From: Bacillus sp. Marseille-Q1617
GTDB lineage: Bacteria > Bacillota > Bacilli > Bacillales > Bacillaceae_B
Assembly (NCBI RefSeq): GCF_903645295.1
Contig: NZ_CAHJXM010000001.1
Location: 1,799,501 to 1,863,500, forward strand
Length of the DNA stretch: 64,000 nt
Reading direction: 5' to 3'
Made by a program: the position numbers and the translations under genes. Numbering within the stretch: position 1 is the stretch's first letter; the number at the start of each line of letters is the position of its first letter. Below are positions 49,509 through 57,464 of this stretch, piece after piece. The notes under the pieces were generated by a model, which saw nothing but the letters and a program-made list of their open reading frames with translations, did no database searches and was not told the DNA's origin.

Positions 49509-50054
49509 GAAATCTGGCGTAATCAAAATGAAAATAATGATTGAAAAGCCCCCTGACGGGTAACGGGTTCTGTTTTGGAGTGCAAAATTACAATCTACAC
49601 CGCAAAATGTGGTAGTCATTGCAGATACATTTAAAGATGATCTTACCCGACAAAATGAAAAAAGCGGAACCCCTCGAGCTAGATGAAAGAATCAGTAACA
49701 TTGGATGATTAAATAAGGGAAGAAATTTCCCTTAATGAAGAAATGGAACTGAAAACAGTTAAAATAAAGGGAAGTTTTACTTTTATTTACTTGAAAAACA
49801 TTAAAATTGGAGATCTGAGCAAGATTAGAAGAAAATTTTCCCCTTATTTTCCCCTATCCAAGCGAGCTTCAGCAGAATAACGGGGAAATTTCCCCTTATT
49901 AATATCTTTAGCTGCTCTATAAAGGATAAGGTATCCTGTGAATCCAAAGATCACCAACCTGTTCTTTAGTTTAATAAATTTTTACCTAATTTTCCCATTT
50001 TTTTAATTTTGGAGACTAAACGAACACGTTACCCAGATTATAAAAAAACATCGC

Positions 50055-50092
50055 AATTGAAGCGTTACAGAAAGTTCTGTAACGCTTCAATT
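50055..50092 (-). terminator. Perfect 18-bp hairpin inside element copy 2
   Basis: Arms AATTGAAGCGTTACAGAA and its exact complement separated by AG. Read on the reverse strand it is followed, after six bases, by seven T's, so it may stop transcription entering from the right. On the forward strand only four T's follow. Confidence 0.5.
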
Positions 50093-50166
50093 TTAGTGCC
50101 GTTTCGGTAACAAGTTAATATTCAAATTAGAAGCCGACTTCTTAAAAAGCTTGTTATATCCAATAT

Positions 50167-50208
50167 AAAAAGGGTTGCAAAATCATGATGATTTGCTTCC
50201 CTTTTTTT
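50167..50208. terminator. Near-terminal hairpin of element copy 2
   Basis: GGG and TGCAAAATCAT pair with ATGATTTGC and CCC with T and A runs on both sides; same position as in copy 1. May replace the split met-operon terminator. Confidence 0.6.
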
Positions 50209-50398
50209 AATGTTTTTTTATAGTTTGTACCTCAAAACAGTACCCGGTGCTGACAGGGGGATTTTTTTATTGGTTCTATACGACTTTCATGGGTTGAAGG
50301 TGCAGGCGGTGAAGTTGATTTGCTGTTAGAGATATTTTAGAGCATGCAGCTGAAAGCAGGAATTATGCCTCTGCGTTATGATGTAACAAGCCTGATTC

Positions 50399-50605
50399 TT
50401 AGATCATCCTTTTTTCGTTTTCAGGCCGAATATAAACGGGAAAATCAAGCTCGATTCTTTCGAGGATCTTTTCTTCAGATAAACCGGTTACCATGGATAG
50501 GTTTGCTATACTGGGTGTCATCCCCATATTTTTGCAGAATTCACAAGCACTTTTAATCGAAAGGATTTCAATCGATACTCTTGACAGTTTTCTTTTCACC
50601 TTCAT
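50399..50605 (-). CDS. Small HTH-like protein, unknown
   Basis: 68 residues, MKVKRKLSRVSIEILSIKSA, then CEFCKNMGMTPSIANLSMVTGLSEEKILERIELDFPVYIRPENEKRMI. The segment TPSIANLSMVTGLSEEKILERI reads like a region-3-type helix-turn-helix of sigma factors (...IAKATGLSEEEILE...), but no other sigma region is present. A GGGGAG ribosome site lies just upstream. It may be a stand-alone regulator or a fragment. Lies next to the inserted element. Confidence 0.5.
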   Translation of the reverse strand: MKVKRKLSRVSIEILSIKSACEFCKNMGMTPSIANLSMVTGLSEEKILERIELDFPVYIRPENEKRMI

Positions 50606-51016
50606 CAACTCCCCAATTATTTGGCCATCGGTTGAAAAGACGTTACAATGAATCTATTTTTACGTGCATCCTTTTGACTCATGAATCTGATAAATCGCTC
50701 AGAAGAGTTTATCTGCAATTTTTTGGTTTAATCGACATGAAATTCGAAATTCAACAATTCTTTCTTACATTATATACCCTTCCAGGTGTGTAGGCGAGAT
50801 AATTCAGTTGAAAAATAGAATTTTTATAAATGATCGTGCAATATTATGAATACATTTACAATTATGCAAACTTATTGGCTTTTAATTGAATGATCGCAAC
50901 TTTAATTGGATGAAAATGGTACAATATGAGTGGGATTAAAGTCTTAAAAGAAGAAAATGAATTCTTTTTTGACGGAATCTTTTCTGAATTATGATTGAGG
51001 AAAAGGGGAATCACAA

Positions 51017-52057
51017 ATGGCAGGGTGGGTAAGGAAGAGGGATTTTTCAATTGGGGACAAGGGGATTGACTGCATTGACAGGCTCATCATCGGTGGAGTT
51101 TCTCAGTCAATTCTAATACAGGGAGAAAGCATAGATAGACCAGTATTATTATTCATACATGTAGGACCCTCGATGCCACTTCCAGGTGTGTCAAGCAGGG
51201 GGCAGGATTACACGATTGCAACAACTACAAAAGAGTTGGTGAAGCATTACATCTTAGTGTTTTGGGACCAGCGGGGAACCGGAAAGTCGTATTCTGCAGA
51301 TGTTTCTTCAGAATCTATCCATCTCGAGCAATTCATCCGTGATGCCTATGAATTAACCCAGTATTTAAAGAAAAAGTTTAATAGAAAAAAAGTATTCCTG
51401 GCTGCTCATTCCTTTGGAAGCCTCATCGGTATTCACTTGGCGAAGAGGTTTCCTGAGGAATACCATTCTTACGTGGGGATATCACAAATCATCAGTTGGA
51501 CTGATAATGACCGGCTTGCTTTGCAGTGGGCTAAACTCGAAGCAGAAAAAAGGGAAAACATAAAAGCAATCAACGAATTAAATGACATAGGTGAGCCGCC
51601 TTATACTGAAAGTTATAAACAATGGTCGGTGCTGAGAAAATGGCAGACAAAATTCAATTCTTTAATATATAAGGGAGATCGTTTGAAGCATCCTGGGTTC
51701 GCAAAAATCATGTGGCGGATGATTTCATCACAAGATTATTCATTACTGGATGTCTATAACACCCTGTATAAAAGTTTTAAACTTACATACACAGATACTT
51801 TTATCAAAGACCTGCCGAACATTAATTGCAGGAATTCAGTGCAAAATCTAAAAATACCGGTGACGTTTATACATGGTATGAAGGATGTGCATGTATTCGG
51901 TTCGTTAGTAGAAGAATATGTTGAATCGCTCATTGCTGAAAAAGGAAAGAAGATGATTCAACTGGAAAAATCAGCTCATTTATTCCACCCTGATGATTGC
52001 CGGAAAATAGAACAATTACTGATAGAGGAAAAGGAACATTTATTTCGCAGCCTATAA
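51017..52057 (+). CDS. Alpha/beta hydrolase (proline iminopeptidase-like)
   Basis: 346 residues. Family motifs are LLFIHVGPSMPLPG, FWDQRGTGKSY (oxyanion and nucleotide-like turn of iminopeptidases), nucleophile elbow AAHSFGSLIG with Ser near 136, and the C-terminal GMKDVH and SAHLFHPDD acid and His. Substrates of such enzymes range from peptides to lactones, so none is assigned. AAAAGGGG precedes the ATG. Confidence 0.83.
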   Translation: MAGWVRKRDFSIGDKGIDCIDRLIIGGVSQSILIQGESIDRPVLLFIHVGPSMPLPGVSSRGQDYTIATTTKELVKHYILVFWDQRGTGKSYSADVSSESIHLEQFIRDAYELTQYLKKKFNRKKVFLAAHSFGSLIGIHLAKRFPEEYHSYVGISQIISWTDNDRLALQWAKLEAEKRENIKAINELNDIGEPPYTESYKQWSVLRKWQTKFNSLIYKGDRLKHPGFAKIMWRMISSQDYSLLDVYNTLYKSFKLTYTDTFIKDLPNINCRNSVQNLKIPVTFIHGMKDVHVFGSLVEEYVESLIAEKGKKMIQLEKSAHLFHPDDCRKIEQLLIEEKEHLFRSL

Positions 52058-52161
52058 TAATTGGCTTATGGTAATTTACTATACTATAATAGATTGAAAG
52101 GATCTTACAAATAAATAATTGTAAAAGCTTCACCAACTATCAGGGGAGGAACGTGCTAGAT

Positions 52162-53007
52162 ATGCATATAAACAAAGATTTACATAGCTTTTTATTAAGT
52201 AAAGCCCGTGAATTAACGGAGGCTTGGTATAATACAATTGACAAGAATAAAGCATCCGGAGTGTACTCCTCTAGTGATCCGAAAGTAATTGAAAACTTAA
52301 AAAATCAAAATTTTGAATTCCATCAATTATTTTGTGAAGTGTTTATGATAGATAAACAGACGTTCAATAAACGGTTGGATGATTGGGTATTAACCATTGC
52401 GGAAGATAAACACCATCTTGAGACTCCTACCCATAATATCATACAAGAATTTATGCGTGTCCGTAATCAATACCTTGATTTTGTGAATGAATTTGCCCAA
52501 AATTATCCGGAAGAAAATATATTCGACCAGATGAGAATGTGGGAGGATATTGTGATTGAATCATTTGACAGGGCAATGTTAAGGTTTATGGAACTTCAAA
52601 ATCAAGTTGTGGAAAAACAGCTGCATTCACAGCAGCAAATCATCCACGAATTGAGCACTCCTCTCATTTCCCTAAATGAAGATACGGCATTGGTTCCGCT
52701 AATAGGGAATATCGACCCGACCCGTGCTAAATTGATACTTGAAAACACATTGGAACAATGTGTTCAAAAAGAGGTTTCCTATTTATTTATCGACCTTTCA
52801 GGTGTTGTCATGATTGATACGATGGTTGCCCATCAGCTATTTCAGCTTATAGATGCCCTCGAATTAATCGGTGTGAAACCAATTCTTTCCGGGTTGCGGC
52901 CTGAAATTGCCCAAACGGCGGTTCAGCTTGGTCTGAACTTTGATAGATTGACAATCACGTCTACATTGGCTCAGGCCATTACAATTAACAGTAAGGCTCA
53001 TAGTTAA
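52162..53007 (+). CDS. RsbR-family stressosome protein, paralogue 1
   Basis: About 281 residues: an N-terminal helical non-heme-globin-like sensor domain (1-150), a linker helix (LQNQVVEKQLHSQQQIIHELST) and a C-terminal STAS domain (LVPLIGNIDPTRAKLILENTLE, FIDLSGVVMIDTMVAHQLFQLID). The Thr/Ser residues of LSTPLISL and DTMVA correspond to those RsbT phosphorylates in RsbR. Start could also be GTG 52153. It acts with RsbS and RsbT upstream of sigma-B; neither is nearby. Confidence 0.88.
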   Translation: MHINKDLHSFLLSKARELTEAWYNTIDKNKASGVYSSSDPKVIENLKNQNFEFHQLFCEVFMIDKQTFNKRLDDWVLTIAEDKHHLETPTHNIIQEFMRVRNQYLDFVNEFAQNYPEENIFDQMRMWEDIVIESFDRAMLRFMELQNQVVEKQLHSQQQIIHELSTPLISLNEDTALVPLIGNIDPTRAKLILENTLEQCVQKEVSYLFIDLSGVVMIDTMVAHQLFQLIDALELIGVKPILSGLRPEIAQTAVQLGLNFDRLTITSTLAQAITINSKAHS

Positions 53008-53010
53008 GGT

Positions 53011-53046
53011 GAAAGCATTCGTCTTCATTCGACGGATGCTTTTTTA
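53011..53046 (+). terminator. Terminator after RsbR paralogue 1
   Basis: Stem AAAGCATTCGTC/GACGGATGCTTT then TTTT. Confidence 0.85.
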
Positions 53047-53079
53047 GTTTTTGGGAGCGAAAAACACTTTGAAATTAAA

Positions 53080-53097
53080 AATCTTGAATTAAAGATA
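53080..53097 (+). promoter_or_regulatory. Possible MhqR operator
   Basis: AATCTTGAATTAAAGATA fits the inverted repeat ATCT-n-GAAT-n-n-AGAT described for MhqR sites (tATCTcgaAtTCgAGATa) at all strongly conserved positions. It lies 62 bp before the mhqE-like start. Confidence 0.5.
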
Positions 53098-53158
53098 AAT
53101 ATATTGTAAGCTATTTGTAGATAATGAATAGAACTATAGGATTGGGAGTGAGTAACGA

Positions 53159-54139
53159 ATGAATTTAAAACCACTGAAAGGGCAGCATCATGTTTCTGCC
53201 ATAACGGCCAACGCCAAAAAAAACTATGAATTTTATACGAAGACACTGGGTCTCCGTTTAGTGAAGAAGTCGATCAACCAGGATGATACTTCAGTCTATC
53301 ACCTCTTTTATGCGGATGAACGGGGAAATCCAGGAACAGACATTACTTTTTTTGAAATCCCTCACGCCGGTAACACGTATAAGGGAACAAACAGCATCAC
53401 TTTGACAGCATTGAGGGTAAAAAGCGATGAAGCTTTAAAATTCTGGAAAGCCCGCTTTGAACAAGCAGGGGTGGAACATGATGAGATTTCTAATCATACA
53501 GGAAGAGCTGCATTAGGGTTTCGGGATTTTGAAGGACAACGATTGATGCTGGTGTCTGACGAACATAATGAGGGTGTTCCCGGAGGCAAACCTTGGGAAA
53601 AGAGTCCAGTCCCATTTGAATATGGAATAGTGGGACTGGGACCGGTTACTCTTACCGCAGCAAGAGGGGATCTTACCGCTAAAATACTGACTGAAGTGTT
53701 GGGCTATCGCGAAACGAGAACCTTCTCCGCTTATGAAAAAGACCAGCCCGACATTCGAGTGTTTGAAACTGGAGAAGGGGGAACAGGTGCAGAACTTCAT
53801 CTTGAAGAAAGAAATGATCTGCCCCAGGAAAGACCCGGAAGAGGAAGTGTCCACCACGTAGCGTTCCGTGTTGAAGATGAAAAGGAATTGCGGAAATGGG
53901 TGGAAAGGGTAACCCAAGCCCGCCTGCCAAACTCGGGGTTTGTAGAACGTTATTATTTCCGTTCACTCTATTTCCGTGAACCTAACGGTATCCTTTTTGA
54001 ATTGGCGACGGATGGACCAGGCTTCGAAACGGATGAAAACTTTGAAAGCTTGGGAGAAAATCTTTCACTGCCTCCATATTTTGAAAGCCAGCGTGAATCA
54101 ATAGAGGCAAAATTAAAACCTCTGGATACGAAAGAATAG
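53159..54139 (+). CDS. mhqE: Ring-cleaving dioxygenase (MhqE/MhqO family)
   Basis: A 326-residue two-module glyoxalase-fold extradiol dioxygenase. Start LKGQHHVSAITANAKKNYEFYTKTLGLRLVKKS, metal ligands His in GQHHVSAIT and in SVHHVAFRV, and Glu in NGILFELATDGPGF. Family members degrade quinone or hydroquinone adducts under MhqR control. The next gene is an MhqD-like hydrolase, so the pair matches B. subtilis mhqED; MhqO is an alternative label. Confidence 0.85.
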   Translation: MNLKPLKGQHHVSAITANAKKNYEFYTKTLGLRLVKKSINQDDTSVYHLFYADERGNPGTDITFFEIPHAGNTYKGTNSITLTALRVKSDEALKFWKARFEQAGVEHDEISNHTGRAALGFRDFEGQRLMLVSDEHNEGVPGGKPWEKSPVPFEYGIVGLGPVTLTAARGDLTAKILTEVLGYRETRTFSAYEKDQPDIRVFETGEGGTGAELHLEERNDLPQERPGRGSVHHVAFRVEDEKELRKWVERVTQARLPNSGFVERYYFRSLYFREPNGILFELATDGPGFETDENFESLGENLSLPPYFESQRESIEAKLKPLDTKE

Positions 54140-54156
54140 AGATGGGAGGAATGAAA

Positions 54157-54771
54157 ATGAAGCATATTTTTAATAAGGGTAAAAATGATAAATTACCAAC
54201 CTTGTTACTTCTGCATGGTACCGGGGGAGATGAGCGGGACTTATTGCCCCTCGCGGAAATGATTGCCCCTGATGCATCCGTATTGAGTGTAAAAGGAAAC
54301 GTGGACGAAAATGGAATGGCTCGTTTTTTTGCACGCTTGCGTGAGGGAGTCTTTGATGAGGAAGATTTATTATTTCGTACTAAAGAATTAAATGAATTCA
54401 TTGATGAGAGTGCCAACAAATATGAATTTGACCGCGAAAATGTGGTGGCCATAGGGTATTCTAACGGAGCGAATATTGCGGCCAGCCTCATTTATCATCA
54501 TAAACATTCACTTAGGGGCGGGATCCTTTTTCATGCAATGGTGCCTCGCCGTGGAGTGGTTCTTCCTGAGTTGAGTGGTTCACCTGTATTCATCGGAGCC
54601 GGAAAGAGAGATCCATTGATACCGATGGCCGAAACTCAGGAATTGGTCGACAACCTAATCGATGCGCAATCACCTGTTACCGAGTATTGGACTGATGGCG
54701 GTCATGAATTAAGAAGAGAAGAGGTGGATGCAGCGAAAGAATGGTTTGAAATGAATTTTAATAATGAATAG
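54157..54771 (+). CDS. mhqD: MhqD-like carboxylesterase/phospholipase family hydrolase
   Basis: 204 residues, alpha/beta fold. Oxyanion region LLLHGTGGDERDLLPLAEMI, nucleophile elbow AIGYSNGANIAAS, acid in GAGKRDPLIP and His in DGGHELR. Follows mhqE with 17 bp between genes. ATG 54157 is chosen for spacing from GGGAGGA. In B. subtilis MhqD is induced by methylhydroquinone and supports quinone resistance. A strong terminator follows. Confidence 0.87.
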   Translation: MKHIFNKGKNDKLPTLLLLHGTGGDERDLLPLAEMIAPDASVLSVKGNVDENGMARFFARLREGVFDEEDLLFRTKELNEFIDESANKYEFDRENVVAIGYSNGANIAASLIYHHKHSLRGGILFHAMVPRRGVVLPELSGSPVFIGAGKRDPLIPMAETQELVDNLIDAQSPVTEYWTDGGHELRREEVDAAKEWFEMNFNNE

Positions 54772-54780
54772 ATGTAAGAA

Positions 54781-54820
54781 ACCCGGGAAGTGCTGAAGAG
54801 TCTCCCGGGTCTTTTAATTT
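54781..54820 (+). terminator. mhqED terminator
   Basis: Stem ACCCGGGA/TCCCGGGT followed by CTTTTAATTT. Confidence 0.8.
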
Positions 54821-54827
54821 AAATTGA

Positions 54828-54922
54828 CAGTTACCTGAACGTGTTTCTTCTTTTGCATAGCTTATTATCGATTTTTCTAGAAATACCTCGAATTCTTCAG
54901 ATGTCATCGGTTTGACTTTCAT
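54828..54922 (-). pseudogene. N-terminal remnant of a GNAT acetyltransferase
   Basis: ATG 54922 after AGGGGA encodes MKVKPMTSEEFEVFLEKSII, then SYAKEETRSGNC, a typical start of the YkkB/YuaI-like GNAT group. The rest of the domain is missing and the frame runs into the mhqED terminator. It looks like a gene truncated by deletion. Confidence 0.5.
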
Positions 54923-54963
54923 GGATTGTCCCCTAAAACAGTCTGACAATCAAAATGAGTGAC

Positions 54964-55884
54964 TTACCGGTTTATTTTTCCGAAGGAATCAAGAGACCGC
55001 AGCATGGACAGCGTCAAGATACCGCTCCATTCGTTCTCTGCCTTTTTCCACGTTTCCTCGTATTCACCAAACCAGGACCAGGATGGCTGCCAACAGCCTA
55101 TTTCATGCTGAGAATTTATTTCGGCATCTAATTGAATCTCCGTTTCCTTTTTCAGTTCTTCATGAAATGGAGAAGAAGGAAACGGCGCGATATCTAAAGG
55201 CTTCGCTACGTATTCATTCCACTTGGCAGGATCTTTGCAGACTGTTTCGTCAACTGTTTCTGATAATGATAAATAGATATCTTTTTTAATTTCTTCATGA
55301 TCAGGGAGATGTTGAAACAGCCTGGAATAACAAAGGAAATCATGGTGATTAACAGGGCGGGGAAGCTTGGCTAGTTCCACCGATGCTTTTTTTGTCCAAT
55401 CTTCCAATAATGGATTTTCTTTTTGATATAAGTGAAAATAACCTACAATCTCAGCATTTGGGTTAGCCCATGTTGTCTGTACCCCGCAGAACCCTTTTCT
55501 CTCATCGAAGTGCCACCAGGGAGCATGTGGAACATTATTGACTTCGGGTGGCACTGCATGCCATGTTTCCATTTGGACATCGTATGTTGATTCCAGGTAA
55601 TGCATTGCTTTCACAATCACAGGGTGGTCCTTATCAACGTGAAGATCCCTGGCAATCTGTAAGCCCACAGTCGTAGCCAGTGGAGAGGAGCGTTCCAATC
55701 TGAAATCGGGTTCAAGACTGTTCCCGAAGCCTCCATCGCTGTTTTGAAAGTTGGCAAGTTCGATTACAGCATCTTCTCTGCTCCCGTTTTCAAAGTGATA
55801 GGTAAATAGTTTCTGTTCCAGTGGGCGGGCATGCGAAAATAAAAATGACCGTGCTGCCTCCCAACCTTCCTTTGTTAGCATCAT
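54964..55884 (-). CDS. Alpha/alpha-toroid protein (prenyltransferase/terpene-cyclase-like)
   Basis: 306 residues, with the motif LANFQNSDGGFGNSLEPDFRLE like the QxxDGGF/W repeats of terpene cyclases and prenyltransferase beta subunits, and later repeat-like segments (GIGCW-type EIGCWQPSWSWFGEY). The DxDD or zinc-site residues of known enzymes are not obvious. GGAAGGGG precedes the ATG. Conserved hypothetical in Bacillaceae; catalytic role unproven. Confidence 0.65.
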   Translation of the reverse strand: MMLTKEGWEAARSFLFSHARPLEQKLFTYHFENGSREDAVIELANFQNSDGGFGNSLEPDFRLERSSPLATTVGLQIARDLHVDKDHPVIVKAMHYLESTYDVQMETWHAVPPEVNNVPHAPWWHFDERKGFCGVQTTWANPNAEIVGYFHLYQKENPLLEDWTKKASVELAKLPRPVNHHDFLCYSRLFQHLPDHEEIKKDIYLSLSETVDETVCKDPAKWNEYVAKPLDIAPFPSSPFHEELKKETEIQLDAEINSQHEIGCWQPSWSWFGEYEETWKKAENEWSGILTLSMLRSLDSFGKINR

Positions 55885-56130
55885 AGTTCATACCCCTTCC
55901 TAGATCGTTATTTGTTTATGTTAAAAACACTTTTTAAAGAGTCGATGTCAAAATGTGCCCCTTACTACATTAGCTATTCCCCATCAGAATTCCTGCATTT
56001 CAGACGATATTTAAAGATACTTAAGAACTGTACTAACCTACAGTATGATGAGGGGTGACTTTAATTGAAACTTTTCATGCAGGAAATGCGTATATATGGG
56101 CATGAGAGGAAATGAAAAGGAGGGACAATT

Positions 56131-56673
56131 ATGTTCTTTGTAATCGGGTGTATATTGGTTTGTATTTTAGCCGTTTTTCTGTTTGCGAGACGACTTGCAC
56201 CACAATCCGAGTTATTGAATGCCTTCAAAAAACGTCATTCGTTCAGGAATACAATGATAGGTTTGCTTGCTGCTGCAGTTGCAGCATTCATTGTGCATGC
56301 ATTTGTTATGACCGGGGAAGAATGGAGGGAATCCGCCATTATTCAAGTGGAAGATTCACAAGGCGACATCCATTTGTTTCAAGGACTTGAGGGGGAAGCA
56401 GCCATTGCTTTTGAGGAGACTCCAAAAGCAGGCAGGGAATATCGGACTTCTTTACTGATATGGGGAAACCATGAGAATGTAAGGATTAACGTCAGTAAAA
56501 AAGGAGAGGGAAAACAAGCGTTTCGGAAGGAAATGAACGCGGATTTCACTCCTTTTAATGCTCGGGCATATATAGCACCACTATCTATTTTATTTAAAGA
56601 AAAAGGCCTGTGGCGTATCACTTTGGAAAGCAACGGAGAGGATGCCGGTAATATTGTTGTTAAAGTAGAGTGA
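56131..56673 (+). CDS. Membrane-anchored protein, unknown function
   Basis: 180 residues: two N-terminal helices (FVIGCILVCILAVFLFARR and TMIGLLAAAVAAFIVHAFVM) and an exported beta-rich domain of about 125 residues (IIQVEDSQGDIHLFQGLEGEAAIAFEETP). No catalytic motif recognised. AAAGGAGG before the ATG is excellent. A single-gene unit. Confidence 0.72.
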   Translation: MFFVIGCILVCILAVFLFARRLAPQSELLNAFKKRHSFRNTMIGLLAAAVAAFIVHAFVMTGEEWRESAIIQVEDSQGDIHLFQGLEGEAAIAFEETPKAGREYRTSLLIWGNHENVRINVSKKGEGKQAFRKEMNADFTPFNARAYIAPLSILFKEKGLWRITLESNGEDAGNIVVKVE

Positions 56674-56795
56674 AGCAAAAGTTCCTTTCAGAGACCATGT
56701 AGAATTAAGCTTGAGCATATTTTCACATTGCAGACTGCTTAAAAGACTACTAAACTAGTATACAAAATACATACGAAGCAGGGGTAATACAACTT

Positions 56796-57407
56796 ATGAG
56801 TTTCATGCTGAAATCAGTCATCCTTACAATAGCATCAGGCCTTCAAGGAACAGCGATGGCAGTTTTTCTGTTCCCGCATTTCATTCCATCAGGCGGTGCT
56901 GCAAGTGTCAGTGTGCTGCTGAATTATCTGTTCCATATACCCTTCTCGATCACTCTCTGGATATTAAACGCCGGACTCTTGATTGCCGCAGTGAAATGGC
57001 TGGGAAAGGCGAATGCCATGTGGACAATGGTCTGTGTGACAGTTACATCAAGTACCGTGAACTACATTAGTCCTCATACGGAAACACCCCTATCGAATGT
57101 TGGGTTAGATATGGTAATCGGGGCAGTGTTGTTTGGAATCGGGATCGGGATTCTTTTCAGAATGGGTGCGTCTTCAGGAGGAATGGATATCCTTGCCCTC
57201 ATCCTATCCAAATTGAATGGATACTCTCCAGGAAAAACCCTCTTTGTCATCAATGGAAGTTTACTAGTATTAACGGGTATTGTTATTGATTTGAAAGTCA
57301 TCCTTTATGCGCTCATCTGCCAATTCATCGGAACAAAAATACTTGATTTCATTTATAAGATCGACATTAAGCAGGGATCCTTATGGATTGAAAAAACAGC
57401 AGAGTGA
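56796..57407 (+). CDS. YitT-family membrane protein (short form)
   Basis: 203 residues with five or six helices and the family motifs LFPHFIPSGGAASVSVLLNYLFHIPFS, GIGILFRMGASSGGMDILALILSK and GKTLFVINGSLLVLTGIVIDL. It lacks the C-terminal DUF2179 domain of longer YitT homologues. Role unknown. Its stop codon lies in a long bidirectional hairpin. Confidence 0.85.
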   Translation: MSFMLKSVILTIASGLQGTAMAVFLFPHFIPSGGAASVSVLLNYLFHIPFSITLWILNAGLLIAAVKWLGKANAMWTMVCVTVTSSTVNYISPHTETPLSNVGLDMVIGAVLFGIGIGILFRMGASSGGMDILALILSKLNGYSPGKTLFVINGSLLVLTGIVIDLKVILYALICQFIGTKILDFIYKIDIKQGSLWIEKTAE

Positions 57408-57464
57408 AGGACCGCATCTCAATGTTACAAGCATTGAGATGCGGTCCTTCACTCCTTTTTTATT
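57402..57464. terminator. Bidirectional terminator with 23-bp stem shared by convergent genes
   Basis: Perfect arms run from 57402-57424 and 57432-57454 around TTACAAG. The forward side has CTTTTTT, the reverse side has GCTGTTTTTTC. Each arm contains the TGA of one gene. Confidence 0.9.

Larger units (their letters stand above)
49561..50249 (+). mobile_element. Noncoding inverted-repeat element, copy 2 (MITE-like, 689 bp)
   Basis: Starts TAACGGGTTCTGTTTTGG and ends AACAGTACCCGGTG, with imperfect 26-bp terminal inverted repeats. Homologous along its length to 5012-5645 in the same orientation, with many substitutions and small indels. Retains an internal perfect 18-bp inverted repeat (50055-50072 with 50075-50092, loop AG) whose left arm copy 1 has lost. 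It also has the quasi-palindromes GAAATTTCCC, AAAATTTTCCCC and GGGGAAATTTCCCC, and a near-terminal hairpin (50167-50208). No ORF is conserved with copy 1. Confidence 0.8.
49552..50259. repeat. Target duplication CTGAC(A)GGG bracketing element copy 2
   Basis: CTGACGGG ends at 49560 and CTGACAGGG begins at 50250, differing by one base. Removing the element and one copy restores CCCCCT-GAC-AGGGGG followed by ATTTTTTT, a clean terminator for the met operon. Confidence 0.7.

Noticed and set aside
50609-51016. Gene-free stretch before the alpha/beta hydrolase
   Set aside because: Searched for tRNA, riboswitch and small ORF signs; only AT-rich sequence with a possible reverse-strand TATAAT was seen.
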